Assembly (NCBI GenBank): GCA_026120035.1
Contig: JALRME010000012.1
Location: 496,001-560,000 of the forward strand
DNA length: 64,000 nt
Reading direction: 5' to 3'
Source of the DNA: Coleophoma eucalyptorum
Taxonomy: Eukaryota; Ascomycota; Leotiomycetes; Helotiales; Dermateaceae
The notes under the pieces were generated by a model. The model was not told the DNA's origin. It worked only from the letters and a program-made list of their open reading frames with translations, and made no database searches. The position numbers and the translations under genes were made by a program. This document shows positions 1-10,212 of this stretch, piece after piece; position 1 is the stretch's first letter; every line of letters begins with the position of its first letter.

Positions 1-921
1 AAGATTTGCTGCCAATCTTCTTAACGACATCATCTGGTAGTTGAGGTCCGAAGCTCAAGTGGTGGATCTGGTGAGAGAACACATGACCACCCTTAATAGG
101 AGTGTCAAAATAGTTATTGAGATCGTGTACGTGCATGTTTCCGCTGCTGAAACTTCGTCCTGGAGCGATATGGAAGTTACCAACGACCTTGTTCACTCGG
201 AGACCTCCCTCAATACGGCATCCCTCATGGCGCTGGGCGTCCAGTCTTTCACCGTAGTGTTCGCGCTCGCACTGCTCGACATTCTCGCCACGGCCAAATG
301 CCCAAGATACTGATGCGTAAGCTTCACGGACCTCCTCACAAGTGTTACAACATCCAGGCTTTTGTCCGTTTACTGGGGGAGTTGCGCCATAACATTCACC
401 ACAGTAATCGGGAGCGAGATGGGTTGCTTCTTCCACGTGCCTGCTGTTGATTAGATATATTCACCATTCAAAAATCCTAGACTCACAAGTCAAGAGCCTT
501 CACATCAATAACTCCACCACCCTGTTCTTGAGGGTTCAGCCTGACTTTGTTAACACCGTGCATGACACCAGTTTGTTGCTCTCCAGAAACATCCATGACA
601 TCCAAGGTTAACAATTCGCAGGGGATCCTTGGGAATGTAATATTCAAATGAATCTCCATCTTTTCACCTGTACAAAATTTGGATTAGCCCATACTATGAA
701 GTATGCAGCGCAATCCCCATTTGCTTACCTCTCCCTTTATCCACGATCAATTCGGGATGTACCACTATCCGCCTATAATCCGCCCATTCTCCCCAAGCCA
801 GAAACAGCACAATGAGCAGAGAAGCTATTGTGACAACACCTCCGGAAGTGGTACGAACTCTTGCCTCGTCAACCGTTTTGGTGAAGGCATCTAGCCTCGT
901 AAATCTCGATTTGGCAGGCAT
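1..921 (-). CDS. ERV46: Erv46/ERGIC3-type COPII vesicle cargo receptor, 3' end outside window
   Basis: The gene reads leftward from the ATG at 921 and runs off the window edge. Exons are 921-729, 667-487 and 440-1, with GTAAGC and GTGAGT donors; about 271 residues are visible. The protein starts with a short cytosolic tail (MPAKSRFTRLDAF), then one hydrophobic segment at about residues 28-44. A lumenal domain follows with the cysteine pattern CGECYGA...GCCNTCEEVREAY and the HIAPGRSF and DLNNYF stretches, all characteristic of Erv46/ERGIC3. In the family, Erv46 pairs with Erv41 and cycles between ER and Golgi as a retrieval receptor; a second membrane segment would lie in the missing C-terminus. 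I am confident of the family. The only oddity is the truncation by the window edge. Confidence 0.93.
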
Positions 922-1756
922 TGTAGTATAACGATGTATTATTCAAAGGACGGAAGAAGAAGTTCGCAGATGCGACCGTGTCGTTTCTTCGTATGAAGGT
1001 AGGGAAGCCTTTCGGGATTGAAGCAAACGTCCGGTCGTTGCTCGAAGATGGCAGGTTCAGAAGGTTGAAATGCTATCAAGAAGACATAAGGTAATAAATG
1101 ATGTGGAGAAGTTAGGGATATCGATCCGAGAAACGAGAGCGCAGTATTCAGTCAATTGACTTCATCCCCCAGCTAGCTGCCTTCCAACGGTTTGTCCAGG
1201 GAGAGAATGAATAAGAGGGAATTCGATGCCGGTCAGTGGGAGTGGTAAGATATGCGCACAAAGCTGCCAGATAGGCCCTTCAACACAGATAAATTGTTGG
1301 TTAATAAGATCAGGACAGCTTGCGCTCTCGGTCAGGGCCTGCGGCCGCGCAAGCTTAACCCCTGCGTCTGGGCGGAAACGGCCACTCGTGCATTTTGACT
1401 CTTTTTGGCGGGGAGCCTAGTCTTGACTATCTACTTTTCCCTACATGGATGAATTTCGAGTAGACGGATGCTTTGTAACATTTTAATCATTTATATTAAT
1501 CACTTTGGATTCTTGCTAAAAAAAAAATCCTTGACTGTTAAAAGAATCAAGATGTTGTGGCACATGCAAAAGCGCAACATAATTTTAGTGTAATATTCTC
1601 GACACGTGGTAGTAACATTTGGTTCTAATATATCCTTGAAACGCTCGCCATTATGTATATCCTCACAATTACGATGGTTTCTGAAGACCTAGGAACGGCA
1701 TATAAAACAGCTCAGCTCCCCCGCAATGCTTCAATGGCTTTGAATGGTGGCATCTT
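922..1756. other. Intergenic: ERV46 promoter and DHR2 3' side
   Basis: This 835-bp gap separates the ERV46 start (leftward) from the DHR2 stop (also leftward). It should hold the ERV46 promoter and the DHR2 3' untranslated region. The part from 1440 to 1700 is A/T-rich and includes an A9 run near 1520. I see no coding potential beyond short chance frames. Confidence 0.5.
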
Positions 1757-4507
1757 CTACACACTCAATGCTTCAATGATCCAGTTCGCTTGAATAGCAC
1801 TGACCTTCTTGGCGTAATTCTTTGCAGTCCAGACATGCTCGAGGAACATGATGGCTTCCTTTTTTTGTCCATGCAAGATGCTGGATGGATGAATAGCAAT
1901 GACATTTCGACCCTGCGTTGTCAAGTATGAGCCATCAGGGGCCAGGACTGCCGTCTTTGTTGCAAATGAAACCAGAAAAGTTCTTAAAAGGACTTCAGCT
2001 CTCTCGGGAGAAATTGGCTCGAAAGGCTGTGGATCTGAAGGGGGCATATCTTTCAGAAGCTTCTGTGATACGCACAGAGTTCGAAGCTGCTTTCGGATGG
2101 TCATTGCCATCTTCATTGCCCGTATTGAAATCAGTCTCTTCTTGCACCATTCCGTTCTATCAGTCTGCTCGGCTGCATATCTCTGAACAGTTGTGAGATA
2201 TGTTATCACATCTCCCTCTCTGCGTTGCAAATCTTTTCTGTTCTCTTCGATATCGTCTCTCTCCTCCTCTGACTGGGCTTGCATGAAAATCTCTGCGTCG
2301 GCTGTGAGGCAAGAAATTACATCAATTGCTTCCAGTAAACAGTCTGCTTGTGGCTCTGCTGCTGCTATGAGCACGCGGCCATAGGTTGCAGGAAGGGGGT
2401 AGGCAGCCATTTTTTTACCAGTATCGCTCAGCTTTCCATCGTCCGTGATTGCGCCCATAAGATGGAGTTGGAGAAGGGCTTTCTCCATGGCCACTAAATC
2501 TGGTGAATCCATGAGTGGGAAGGATAGAACGTCATCAACACCTCGAGCTTTCATCTTTAAAACAGCTTCGATGACGTCGCTGCGAAGAATCTCTGGCAAT
2601 TCGTCCATGTCCAGTTTGGAATAGTCACTTTCAGTATAGATGCGGTAGCATTTTCCTGGGCCTTCACGTCCTGCTCTACCCTTCCTCTGAATGGCAGAAA
2701 CCTTCGAGATTGGCTTCGCCAATAAAGATTCCATACCGAGCCTTGGACGGTATTGCTTCACTTTGGCCTTGCCGCAATCAACCACATACCGTACTCCAGA
2801 TACTGTTACCGATGTCTCTGCGATATTTGTTGCCAGTACGATTTTTCGAGTGAATTTCTCTTTAACCTTTTCAAAAGCCTCTTGCTGAGCAGAAGCTGGA
2901 AGCGAACCATAAAGAGGCAATATTTTCATCCTGGGAACAGTCTTAACAAGCTGCCCAGCGTAGTGCTCAAGTTGAATCCTCAGTGCTTCTATTTCCTCCT
3001 GGCCTGTCAAGAATGCCAGAATATCTCCAGCTCCCTTCAGCGGTTCGGAAGTGTGTATCTGCAGGATCGTCTTCAGCATAGATTCCATGTAATCACTCGT
3101 AGGCGTTGGTCTGTACAAGACCTCCACATCATAGGCTCTGCCCTGGACATATTCCACCGCAACACCACTTTCATGGATATCGCCGTCAGGAATGCCTGAA
3201 ACCTTTTCGGGTGTGCGTGGTTTCTTCTTCCGTGCCGGCGTGAATTGTTTGACTTCTTCGTTTTCGTCTGTAGACTGGCCATTCGCTTCTACTTCATCTG
3301 AACTATCTATACCACCCCAGGAAGGATAAGAGCTTTCAGAATTGGTCGAAGATCGTCTCGATTGGTCGTCTCCCGTTGTCAGTTTCAACCGTTGGTCTTC
3401 TAGAAGGTGCTCGGCAAACACTTTTTGATGGTTTTTCCCGGGCTCATACTCAGGAACAGTTTCAGGACGTGAGAAATACGATTCGAGGCCCCCAAGATCG
3501 AGTGTAGCGCTCATTATGACCACTTTGAGAGGGATACCACCCCGACCACTTTTGTCACCGTGAACAATCTGCCTAAGAAACCCTGCAATAAGATCGACAT
3601 CTACACTTCTCTCGTGGATTTCATCAACCACCACCGCGCTATATTGCCTGAGATGAGGATCACGGAGCATCTCCTGCAATAATGTTCCTTCCGTCACAAA
3701 TTTGATCTTGTAACCGACAGGTAGATTGGAGTCGAATCGGACAGAGTATCCTACTTTACCAGGTGTTCTGCGGTCGCCTGAACTGGAATTGGGAAGATGA
3801 GAACCGACTTCTCTAGCAACTCGCTGCGCTAAAGTTGTGGCAGCAATACGACGAGGTTCTGTAACGGCAATGACTCCTCCCACGGAAACCTCCTCTGATT
3901 TACCGTCTTTATTTTGCACTTTCACGGTCTGCTTCTTGCACCAAGGCTCCGTGTATAGGAACTGCGGCACTTGAGTACTCTTTCCGGAACCAGTCTCTCC
4001 AACAAGTAGCAGCACATCATTATTTCGTAAGCTCCAACGGATGTCTGCCTTTTTCGCCCATATTGGTAGTGTTTTGCGGACCTCAAGTAATTTCGCCGCA
4101 GCTCTTTCAAGGTCTCGACTCGACGTAGGCGGTCCTGCGCTTCCAGAAAATCCTCCGTTATAATTCGCGGTTTGTCCTCCCTTGGATGATCCATTCAAAG
4201 AAATCCTTTTCTTGTCTAGCCCAGGATTATCGTGCGTCCCTTTTGAGCCTGTGCTCTTTGCGCCATTGACAAGACCAAGATTCTTCAGGCCGCTCGTATG
4301 AGGAGATCCTTGAGGTGTTGAATTCGGCTTCGGACTACCATCTCTCATTCTCTTCACGCCGTTCGCACCGTACTGGGCAGGCGACTTCTTCGCGGTCGCT
4401 GGAGATGATGTCGAGCCACGGCTGCCAATGTTCCGGGCAGACTCTGCATCTTTTTGGAATTTGTTATGAAGTTTTGGTGGCATTTCGAGGCTATTGCTAG
4501 ACCTCAA
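1757..4507 (-). CDS. DHR2: DEAH-box RNA helicase, DHR2-like
   Basis: A single-exon frame of 916 residues. About 150 low-complexity, basic N-terminal residues precede a complete DEAH/RHA helicase core: motif I GETGSGKST at 170-178, motif Ia TEPRRIAA, motif II DEIH at 295-298, motif III SAT at 333-335, motif V ATNIAETSVTVSG and motif VI QRKGRAGREG. Winged-helix/HA2 and OB-fold type regions reach the C-terminus. Motif II reads DEIH rather than DEAH, and an acidic, Ser-rich insert at about 375-440 splits the two RecA domains. Dhr2 in yeast is a nucleolar helicase needed for 18S rRNA maturation; this assignment rests on overall resemblance, and another DEAH paralogue is possible. An in-frame ATG at codon 9 (MPPKLHNKF) may be the real start. 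No intron is needed. Confidence 0.8.
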   Translation of the reverse strand: MRSSNSLEMPPKLHNKFQKDAESARNIGSRGSTSSPATAKKSPAQYGANGVKRMRDGSPKPNSTPQGSPHTSGLKNLGLVNGAKSTGSKGTHDNPGLDKKRISLNGSSKGGQTANYNGGFSGSAGPPTSSRDLERAAAKLLEVRKTLPIWAKKADIRWSLRNNDVLLLVGETGSGKSTQVPQFLYTEPWCKKQTVKVQNKDGKSEEVSVGGVIAVTEPRRIAATTLAQRVAREVGSHLPNSSSGDRRTPGKVGYSVRFDSNLPVGYKIKFVTEGTLLQEMLRDPHLRQYSAVVVDEIHERSVDVDLIAGFLRQIVHGDKSGRGGIPLKVVIMSATLDLGGLESYFSRPETVPEYEPGKNHQKVFAEHLLEDQRLKLTTGDDQSRRSSTNSESSYPSWGGIDSSDEVEANGQSTDENEEVKQFTPARKKKPRTPEKVSGIPDGDIHESGVAVEYVQGRAYDVEVLYRPTPTSDYMESMLKTILQIHTSEPLKGAGDILAFLTGQEEIEALRIQLEHYAGQLVKTVPRMKILPLYGSLPASAQQEAFEKVKEKFTRKIVLATNIAETSVTVSGVRYVVDCGKAKVKQYRPRLGMESLLAKPISKVSAIQRKGRAGREGPGKCYRIYTESDYSKLDMDELPEILRSDVIEAVLKMKARGVDDVLSFPLMDSPDLVAMEKALLQLHLMGAITDDGKLSDTGKKMAAYPLPATYGRVLIAAAEPQADCLLEAIDVISCLTADAEIFMQAQSEEERDDIEENRKDLQRREGDVITYLTTVQRYAAEQTDRTEWCKKRLISIRAMKMAMTIRKQLRTLCVSQKLLKDMPPSDPQPFEPISPERAEVLLRTFLVSFATKTAVLAPDGSYLTTQGRNVIAIHPSSILHGQKKEAIMFLEHVWTAKNYAKKVSAIQANWIIEALSV

Positions 4508-5214
4508 TACTGTTCAATCTGTCGGCAGGCTCTAGTGTCGTTGGCACTCACCACTCGTATTTTTTCAATGACCTACAGTCTGATCTAGAAATTTATTTTC
4601 AGAAAATGGATCAGATAAGATAAGGGGTAGCCAAATTAAGCTAGTTGCTCAGGCAATCAGGGTGAGCTAAAGTTGTGAATGACTAAGCAATCCACCAGTT
4701 CCACCCCACTTTGTACTTCGTTGCAAGCATAGGGTTATTCTCCGGGCAAGACAAACACTGCAATCATCCTCGTATGAACCACCCCCAACCATCCATGAGA
4801 TAATGAGCATGTTTCGCGCTCGGCACTTGTACTAAGAAGTTGTGTCTCAAGGAAATGCCTTAATGTCGTCTACTTACGTCGGATCGGAACTAGGTAAGAA
4901 ACGGATAGTCGAGACATCGCGTGCTTTCGGCGGGGTAGACGTCTGGTCATGTACGGTGGGGGGGTCTTGCATTGCAAATACGCCGAGCAAAGCACGTCAA
5001 CGTGAAATCGGAGCCGACGACTGCCATTGGCAGCTTACAACAGTCGTAAGATCGGGATTGAAGAGATAGTGCAGCATATCTAAGTTCTTTTCTCTGGTAA
5101 GGATCGTCAACTCATATATAACCAGGTCGCGCCATTTTAATTCTTGCTTTTCCTGTTTCTCACCAACAACTCTTCCTCTCTTTCAATTGCTGTTAGCTAT
5201 TATTACTTCACACC
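4508..5214. promoter_or_regulatory. Divergent promoter region between DHR2 and the dioxygenase gene
   Basis: This 707-bp gap serves two divergent genes. On the dioxygenase side there is a TATATAA at 5115-5121, about 95 bp before its ATG, followed by a pyrimidine-rich leader. On the helicase side two overlapping GATAAG hexamers lie at 4614-4624, about 110 bp upstream of the helicase ATG. No further gene is seen. Confidence 0.5.
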
Positions 5215-6537
5215 ATGGCACCTTCAATTCTTGACTCTCAACCTACAGCCCCTCATGAGCTATCTAGTCCAACCCAGAAGAGTGTAGATTGGAAGATCTT
5301 TCCCGACGGTATCAAGACCTCGGGACAGCACCCTCCTCTCCCAGAATATATTAAACCATACTCCGACTTCCCAGAGGAGATTACTGGCGAAACTGTTTGG
5401 AAGGCCGAGGACTACAAAAACAACCCGGAGCGATGGGTGCACCCATTCACAGCAGAAGAGATCAGTGAACTCAACGATGCGGCGGATAAGTTTCTTGCTG
5501 ATAAGACCCCACTCACGGCGATATCACAGGTGTGTAAGCATAGGTCCCTTTGAGAGCTATTATAATTAACCTCGAATCAGAATAACTTTAAACTACCCAA
5601 TCTCTCCATAACGCTGAAGGCCATTCGCTCAGAAATCCTCAATGGCAAGGGTTTTATCCTCTTCAAGGGCTTTCCGGTCGAGAAGTGGGGGAACCTCAAG
5701 TCTGCTGTGGCATATATGGGGCTCGGTACCTACCTTGGCTACTTCGTCTCCCAAAATGGTCGTGGACATGTTCTGGGTCATGTAAAGGATCTTGGAGACG
5801 ATCCAACAGCAACTCACAGGGTCCGAATTTATAGAACGAATGCTCGGTATGTCTTTAATCGCTTGCTAAAGAATGGTTAACCCTGGTTAAGTGCTAACTA
5901 TTATCCCTCCAGACAATTTTTCCATGCAGATGATTCCGATATTGTAGGTCTGCTCTGCATTGCCCGAGCTTTGGAAGGCGGCGAGTCCGATATCGTTTCC
6001 TGTCATAATGTTTGGAACACTTTGCAAAAAGAGCGCCCCGATGTTGCCGAGACTCTGACGAAGCCAATCTGGTATTTCGATCGCAAGGGCGAAGTCAGCG
6101 AAGGAGAAGAACCATATATCAAGACCTCTGTCTTCTACCTTGAGAAGGGCCCAAATGGAAGAGTGTACTCGAAGTGGGATCCATACTACGTCAAGTCGCT
6201 TGGCAGATTCTCAGATGCTGGAATAATTCCTCCCTTGTCACCAGAGCAGGTGGATGCCGCTCAAGTTCTCGAAGACACCTGCCTTCGATTGAGCTTGCAT
6301 ATGATCCTCGAAGTTGGCGACATTCAGTTTGTCAGCAACGAGCACGTCCTCCACGCCAGAACTGAATATAAGGATTACCCGCCACCAGCACCACGAAGGC
6401 AACTGATGAGACTTTGGTTGGCAACACCAGAGAGCGAAGGAGGATGGAAATTGCCATTCCACGATTCTCATGAGAAGAAGAGAGGTGGCATCCAGGTAAA
6501 TGACCAACCACCTGTATGCCCATTAGATGCCGAATAG
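5215..6537 (+). CDS. TauD/TfdA-family Fe(II)/2-oxoglutarate dioxygenase (clavaminate synthase-like fold)
   Basis: Three exons, 5215-5529, 5581-5846 and 5913-6537, give 401 residues. Intron 2 has a good branch site (GCTAAC) and both introns are GT..AG. The protein carries the 2-His-1-carboxylate metal triad expected for the family: HAD at about 198-200 (FFHADDSD) and a distal His at about 341 (HVLHARTEY). An Arg near 360 (LMRLWLA) probably binds 2-oxoglutarate. There is no signal peptide, so it is likely cytosolic. TauD relatives oxidise taurine, sulfonates, herbicides or secondary-metabolite intermediates; the substrate here cannot be read from sequence and no biosynthetic cluster surrounds it. 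The TATA box at 5115 and CT-rich leader suit a regulated gene. Its stop lies 62 bp from the stop of the convergent gene at 6600-6938. Confidence 0.9.
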
Positions 6538-6599
6538 ATATTTAGAAGTAATGTACCAAAAAGAAAAAAGATAAATCATGCGCAAATCTCAGCTTCCCC

Positions 6600-6938
6600 C
6601 TACTGAACCACGCAACAGTAAACCCTAACAGCCCCGGCTTCTTGATATGGTCGGGTCTGTATAGGTGGTGTCCATGTCCAACCCTCCTTAACTTTCACGT
6701 TCAGCCGAATGAGGTTCGCGTCATATTCGCAGTGCATACCGTGCAATGGACAAGAATTGCACGATGCCTTTTCTATTCGGATGTTGGAGTCGCCAGTCTG
6801 ACGGATGATTTCTCGCGTCTTGTTGAATCCCTTCAGAAATTTGCAGTTCTCAAACCCCTTTCCTTCGTCGCAGGCTTGGTAGATTTGAGCCCAGCCACGA
6901 GCGCAGCATGTGGCTTTGTAGTATTTGATAAGACACAT
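6600..6938 (-). CDS. Small cysteine-rich hypothetical protein
   Basis: A 112-residue single-exon frame starting MCLIKYYKATCC. Ten cysteines (residues 2, 11, 12, 23, 32, 60, 63, 70, 108 and 109) include a CNSCPLHGMHC cluster that could bind metal. There is no signal peptide or membrane segment, so it does not look like a secreted effector. Pezizomycotina genomes contain many short proteins opening with Met-Cys and a Cys-rich knot of unknown role; membership of such a family is my inference. It converges on the dioxygenase gene with only 62 bp between stops. The last 15 residues may be non-conserved tail. I do not recognise a function. Confidence 0.55.
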   Translation of the reverse strand: MCLIKYYKATCCARGWAQIYQACDEGKGFENCKFLKGFNKTREIIRQTGDSNIRIEKASCNSCPLHGMHCEYDANLIRLNVKVKEGWTWTPPIQTRPYQEAGAVRVYCCVVQ

Positions 6939-8512
6939 GGTGCTTAAAATGACGAAAGAGACATCTGAGGTAATTCTAGATCAATTCTCGAAGTTAACGT
7001 TGGTACAGATTGACTGAATGCGTGGTGGAAGAGAAAGTCAGCCGAGGGTTAAAAAATGTGATTTGGACAGGCGCTTTAGAAGGTGAATTTGATAGATGTT
7101 CATTAACCAGGCTCTAAGTAGGCGTCATGAAATACAGTGTGGCTTTAAGGTTGCATAATTGAAATTGGAATGGGCGTTGTTTATTTGGGCTTTTGATATG
7201 AAATATTTTGGTACATATGGGCTTTGAGTTAAAAATTGCAAAGTGCGATAGCACTGCCTTATCCTGACTTTCTGAGGTTGCATTGAGGTTCGGCTTTGAT
7301 GGTGATGGAGTTTATGATCAATGAGATAAAGGAATGGGTTATACTTCGAGACTTATGATATATGTAATGTGATTTCTTGGGGGAGGGCGTCTAGCGATAG
7401 TTGTAGGAAGTGCTCCTGTGAATGAAAGCCTATAAAGCATGAGAATCAATACCGAAACGGCGACAGTGTCGATACAACTACAAATAAAAAGGATGCGTGG
7501 ACTGTATTTGCAGATATCGCCTAATCCAATATAAATAAATCTGGTATGTGGTAAATCGGGCTAGGCATTTACAACGCCTAAGTTCTTGGGTTCATTTGTT
7601 TCGTAAATGAGGTTCTGTTGGAATATCGTTATATCACCTACACGTGATCACAATATTGTCATACGGTAGATATGTAAGGGTATGTCACAATACCCCTACA
7701 AATACATATATTTGTAATATCGACGTACCATACGTATGTACATGTACGTTCAAGGAGGCAATCACATGTACAATACTACATATCGCAGGGAGGTTGGATC
7801 AATACCCTATGGGGGTACTTATACGACCTCCATAACGCTCACTCATAAGGAACATCTATGTTTTTACCTCACCATTTTGACCTGTCTATTATAGCTACAG
7901 TTGAAATAAGAGGTATATAGATCAACCAACAGGTTCTATACCTAGGACTAATACAACAGAGCTCCATATAAGGCAGGAAAATGAAGGAACAGTGAGGAAC
8001 TTGAGACGACTCTGCCCCTTAGGCCCTTCTTTCGCTTTCTATATAACAACCCCCCCCCCCCCCCCCAAGACGTTTATACGGAGATACCTTTATCAAGACA
8101 TTGGATAGGGAAAGTACTTCGATAAGCTTGACTTTACTTTTATTGTAAGATAATAACTGAACATTTCTCTGGTGTTAGAAAGTGCAAATATTGATATTGG
8201 TAATATTTTGTGTAACTTTAACTTGACAGAGGCTTTCAAGCCATACCTAGGAACCAACCGAAAAATGATATGACTGCAAAGTATTTATTCGCAGAATATT
8301 GTAACCATGCCTCAATGGAGTACCTTGATCAAAATGGATATAGACAGTTGAGTTTTTCATGGGATGAACGAGAAGAGTCGTCTTCTACAACAAGGGATAG
8401 TATGGCTAATAGAGTGGACCCCCCCCCAAGAAGCAGCCCAATAGAAATCTCCAGAACGCCTGATAGGTGATACAGATATATACAACTAAGCCTCTTTATA
8501 TGGTAATAGCTT
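6939..8512. other. A/T-rich intergenic region with poly-C tract
   Basis: 1.57 kb with no credible gene. From about 7440 the sequence becomes A/T-rich and repetitive in texture (many TATA, TGTACA and GTAT words), unlike the surrounding housekeeping DNA. It could be eroded repeat DNA, but no terminal repeats or transposase fragments are visible. A C17 run lies at 8050-8066. Confidence 0.4.
8050..8066. repeat. C17 homopolymer
   Basis: Seventeen consecutive C residues inside A/T-rich DNA. The length may be polymorphic or affected by sequencing. Confidence 0.9.
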
Positions 8513-9021
8513 TTATTGTTCAGAATTCGCGTCTTCCTCCTGCTTCTTCCTGATGGCTTGCATGAGCTCGTATAACTGCCCCAGCTGCTGATCTATTGCC
8601 AATGAGTAGCCATAACATGACGATATAATATAAGTGTGAGGACTTACCGCTCATTTTGTCAATTTTTCCAGGTTCCATTTTCTCTCCAATCCACTCTTCA
8701 CCTTCAAGCTTCTGCGCGTACATCTGCCACTCAGTCAAGAACCCGATCTGCTCACAATCGTCAGCTACAATCCGTACCCAGCCCTCAGGACTAACGCACA
8801 ATATGCACTGGGTTATCGATATCTCTATGTGATCTGAATTCGCTCTTGATATATTCGTCTCCAAGCAACCGCATCTCTCGTGGGAGGTATTTTCGATGCG
8901 CGCGGAACAGTCGTCTGTAGAGAGGTATCGGGGGCAGCAAAGCCATTGGAGCTGCTCGAAGCCCATTCGCGGAGCCTACTGTCGATGGCGTCGCCATCAG
9001 TAACCGTGGATGTGGTCTCAT
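8513..9021 (-). CDS. SDH7: Succinate dehydrogenase assembly factor 3 (SDHAF3/Acn9), mitochondrial LYR-type protein
   Basis: Three exons, 9021-8800, 8747-8648 and 8592-8513, encode 133 residues. The product has a basic N-terminal presequence, then [17 protein letters not shown] with an LYR triplet at about 34-36. HRDIDNPVH and [10 protein letters not shown] follow and are hallmark stretches of the Acn9/SDHAF3 family, whose usual length is about 125-135 aa. The family acts in the mitochondrial matrix and helps mature the Fe-S subunit of succinate dehydrogenase. Splicing restores the NPVH-II-GFLTEW continuity that is broken in the unspliced frames. The start at 9021 keeps the targeting sequence; an internal Met at codon 9 is less likely. 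The gene is divergent from MTQ2 with 194 bp between starts. Confidence 0.92.
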
Positions 9022-9215
9022 GGTTGCTTCAAACAGATCATAAAACGTTCAAATATTTACATGAAATTGTCGTTGTCGAGATGCAGCCTCGAGCAGCGTC
9101 ATCAATTCAGGATCACCTCGGCAAATCTTGCCGTGGATCGAAAATTCTCGTGATTCTTCAGCCTTGCACCAGAAGCATCACTTGTCTGCGTCTGAATCTG
9201 AACGCCAAAAAAATC
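9022..9215. promoter_or_regulatory. Short bidirectional promoter between SDHAF3 and MTQ2
   Basis: Only 194 bp lie between the two divergent start codons, so the genes must share promoter sequence or overlap in their 5' untranslated regions. A reading frame in phase with MTQ2 extends back to 8880 and would run antisense through SDHAF3 exon 1. I treat that as chance. Confidence 0.6.
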
Positions 9216-10007
9216 ATGCTTCCGACTCCTTCGACCTCGCATGTGGATTATGAAAGGATCTATGAGCCGGCGGAGGACTCGTTTCTACTCCTAGACACAT
9301 TATCATCCGAAAGCGAGAAAGCTTTTCTCCAAGAACGCTTCAAACTTCAGGTACCTGGAAACGTAAAAAGGCACTCCTCATCTCCACTGGTTGTAGAAGT
9401 AGGGACAGGTTCTGGTGTGGTACTATCGTTTGTTCATGCTCATGCTGAATTGATATTTGGACGGAGTGATATCCTCACTGCAGGAGTGGATGTCAACCGA
9501 CATGCCTGCAAGGCCACGGAGGTGACAGTAAGCGTTGCAGAAAAGGAACAGCGAGAGCAAGCCAAGTCTCATGGCTTTTATATCGGCAACATCCTTGGGG
9601 ACTTAACGACAGCCATAAGACCCGGAAGTGTGGATGTTTTAATTTTCAATCCTCCTTATGTCCCAACACCGGACTTACCTGCACTACCCGGAGCAGAAGA
9701 TGTGGAGCAAACTTCATATGAAGTTGATTCTCACCTATTATCACTGTCATATGCTGGAGGAGTAGATGGAATGGAAACAACTGACAGATTGCTGGATGAT
9801 CTACCAAACATACTGAGCAAGGACAGAGGTTGTGCATACATACTACTATGTGCTCAGAACAAACCAGAAGAGGTGAAGAACCGTGTCATGAGTCTGGAAA
9901 TGAATTTCAGCGTAGAAACTGTTGGCAGCAGTGGAAAGAAGGCCGGATGGGAAAAGCTGCAGATCATAAGGATATGGCATAAATCCATAACCAGCAAAGA
10001 AACGTAA
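9216..10007 (+). CDS. MTQ2: eRF1 glutamine N5-methyltransferase, HemK/Mtq2 family
   Basis: A single exon of 263 residues beginning MLPTPSTSHVDYERIY. It shows the family opening YEPAEDSFLLLD, the SAM-binding loop VEVGTGSGVV (about 60-69) and the catalytic NPPY tetrad at 145-148 with the following VPTPD. Mtq2, with its zinc-finger partner Trm112, methylates the Gln of the GGQ motif in translation termination factor eRF1. The yeast enzyme is about 220 aa; this one is longer through a loop after the first strand. I chose the ATG at 9216 rather than the upstream in-frame ATG at 8880 because the extra 112 residues resemble nothing and overlap the coding exon of SDHAF3 on the other strand. Its 3' end converges on SmD1 with 205 bp between. 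Confidence 0.92.
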   Translation: MLPTPSTSHVDYERIYEPAEDSFLLLDTLSSESEKAFLQERFKLQVPGNVKRHSSSPLVVEVGTGSGVVLSFVHAHAELIFGRSDILTAGVDVNRHACKATEVTVSVAEKEQREQAKSHGFYIGNILGDLTTAIRPGSVDVLIFNPPYVPTPDLPALPGAEDVEQTSYEVDSHLLSLSYAGGVDGMETTDRLLDDLPNILSKDRGCAYILLCAQNKPEEVKNRVMSLEMNFSVETVGSSGKKAGWEKLQIIRIWHKSITSKET

Positions 10008-10212
10008 CAAAACCATATATTTCAATCAAGGAACCTTATGCGCTCTGATATCGAAAGTTGATTTGCCTTGTTTTTATCCACAAACGCCGAGTAACCACAT
10101 GCAGTGCATGATTTCTTCTTCAATGAAGAACTTCTTCAGTGAAGAAGCTGAGAGACCGCACAAGATTCATCTCCCCCAAGACCCCCAAAAACATATCTGT
10201 CGCGTGAGCAAC

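Noticed and set aside
2753..3199. 148-codon plus-strand frame
   Set aside because: It lies antisense inside the helicase coding exon and has no recognisable motif.
8880..9215. 112-codon N-terminal extension of MTQ2
   Set aside because: Overlaps SDHAF3 exon 1 on the opposite strand, and the conserved protein begins at the ATG at 9216.
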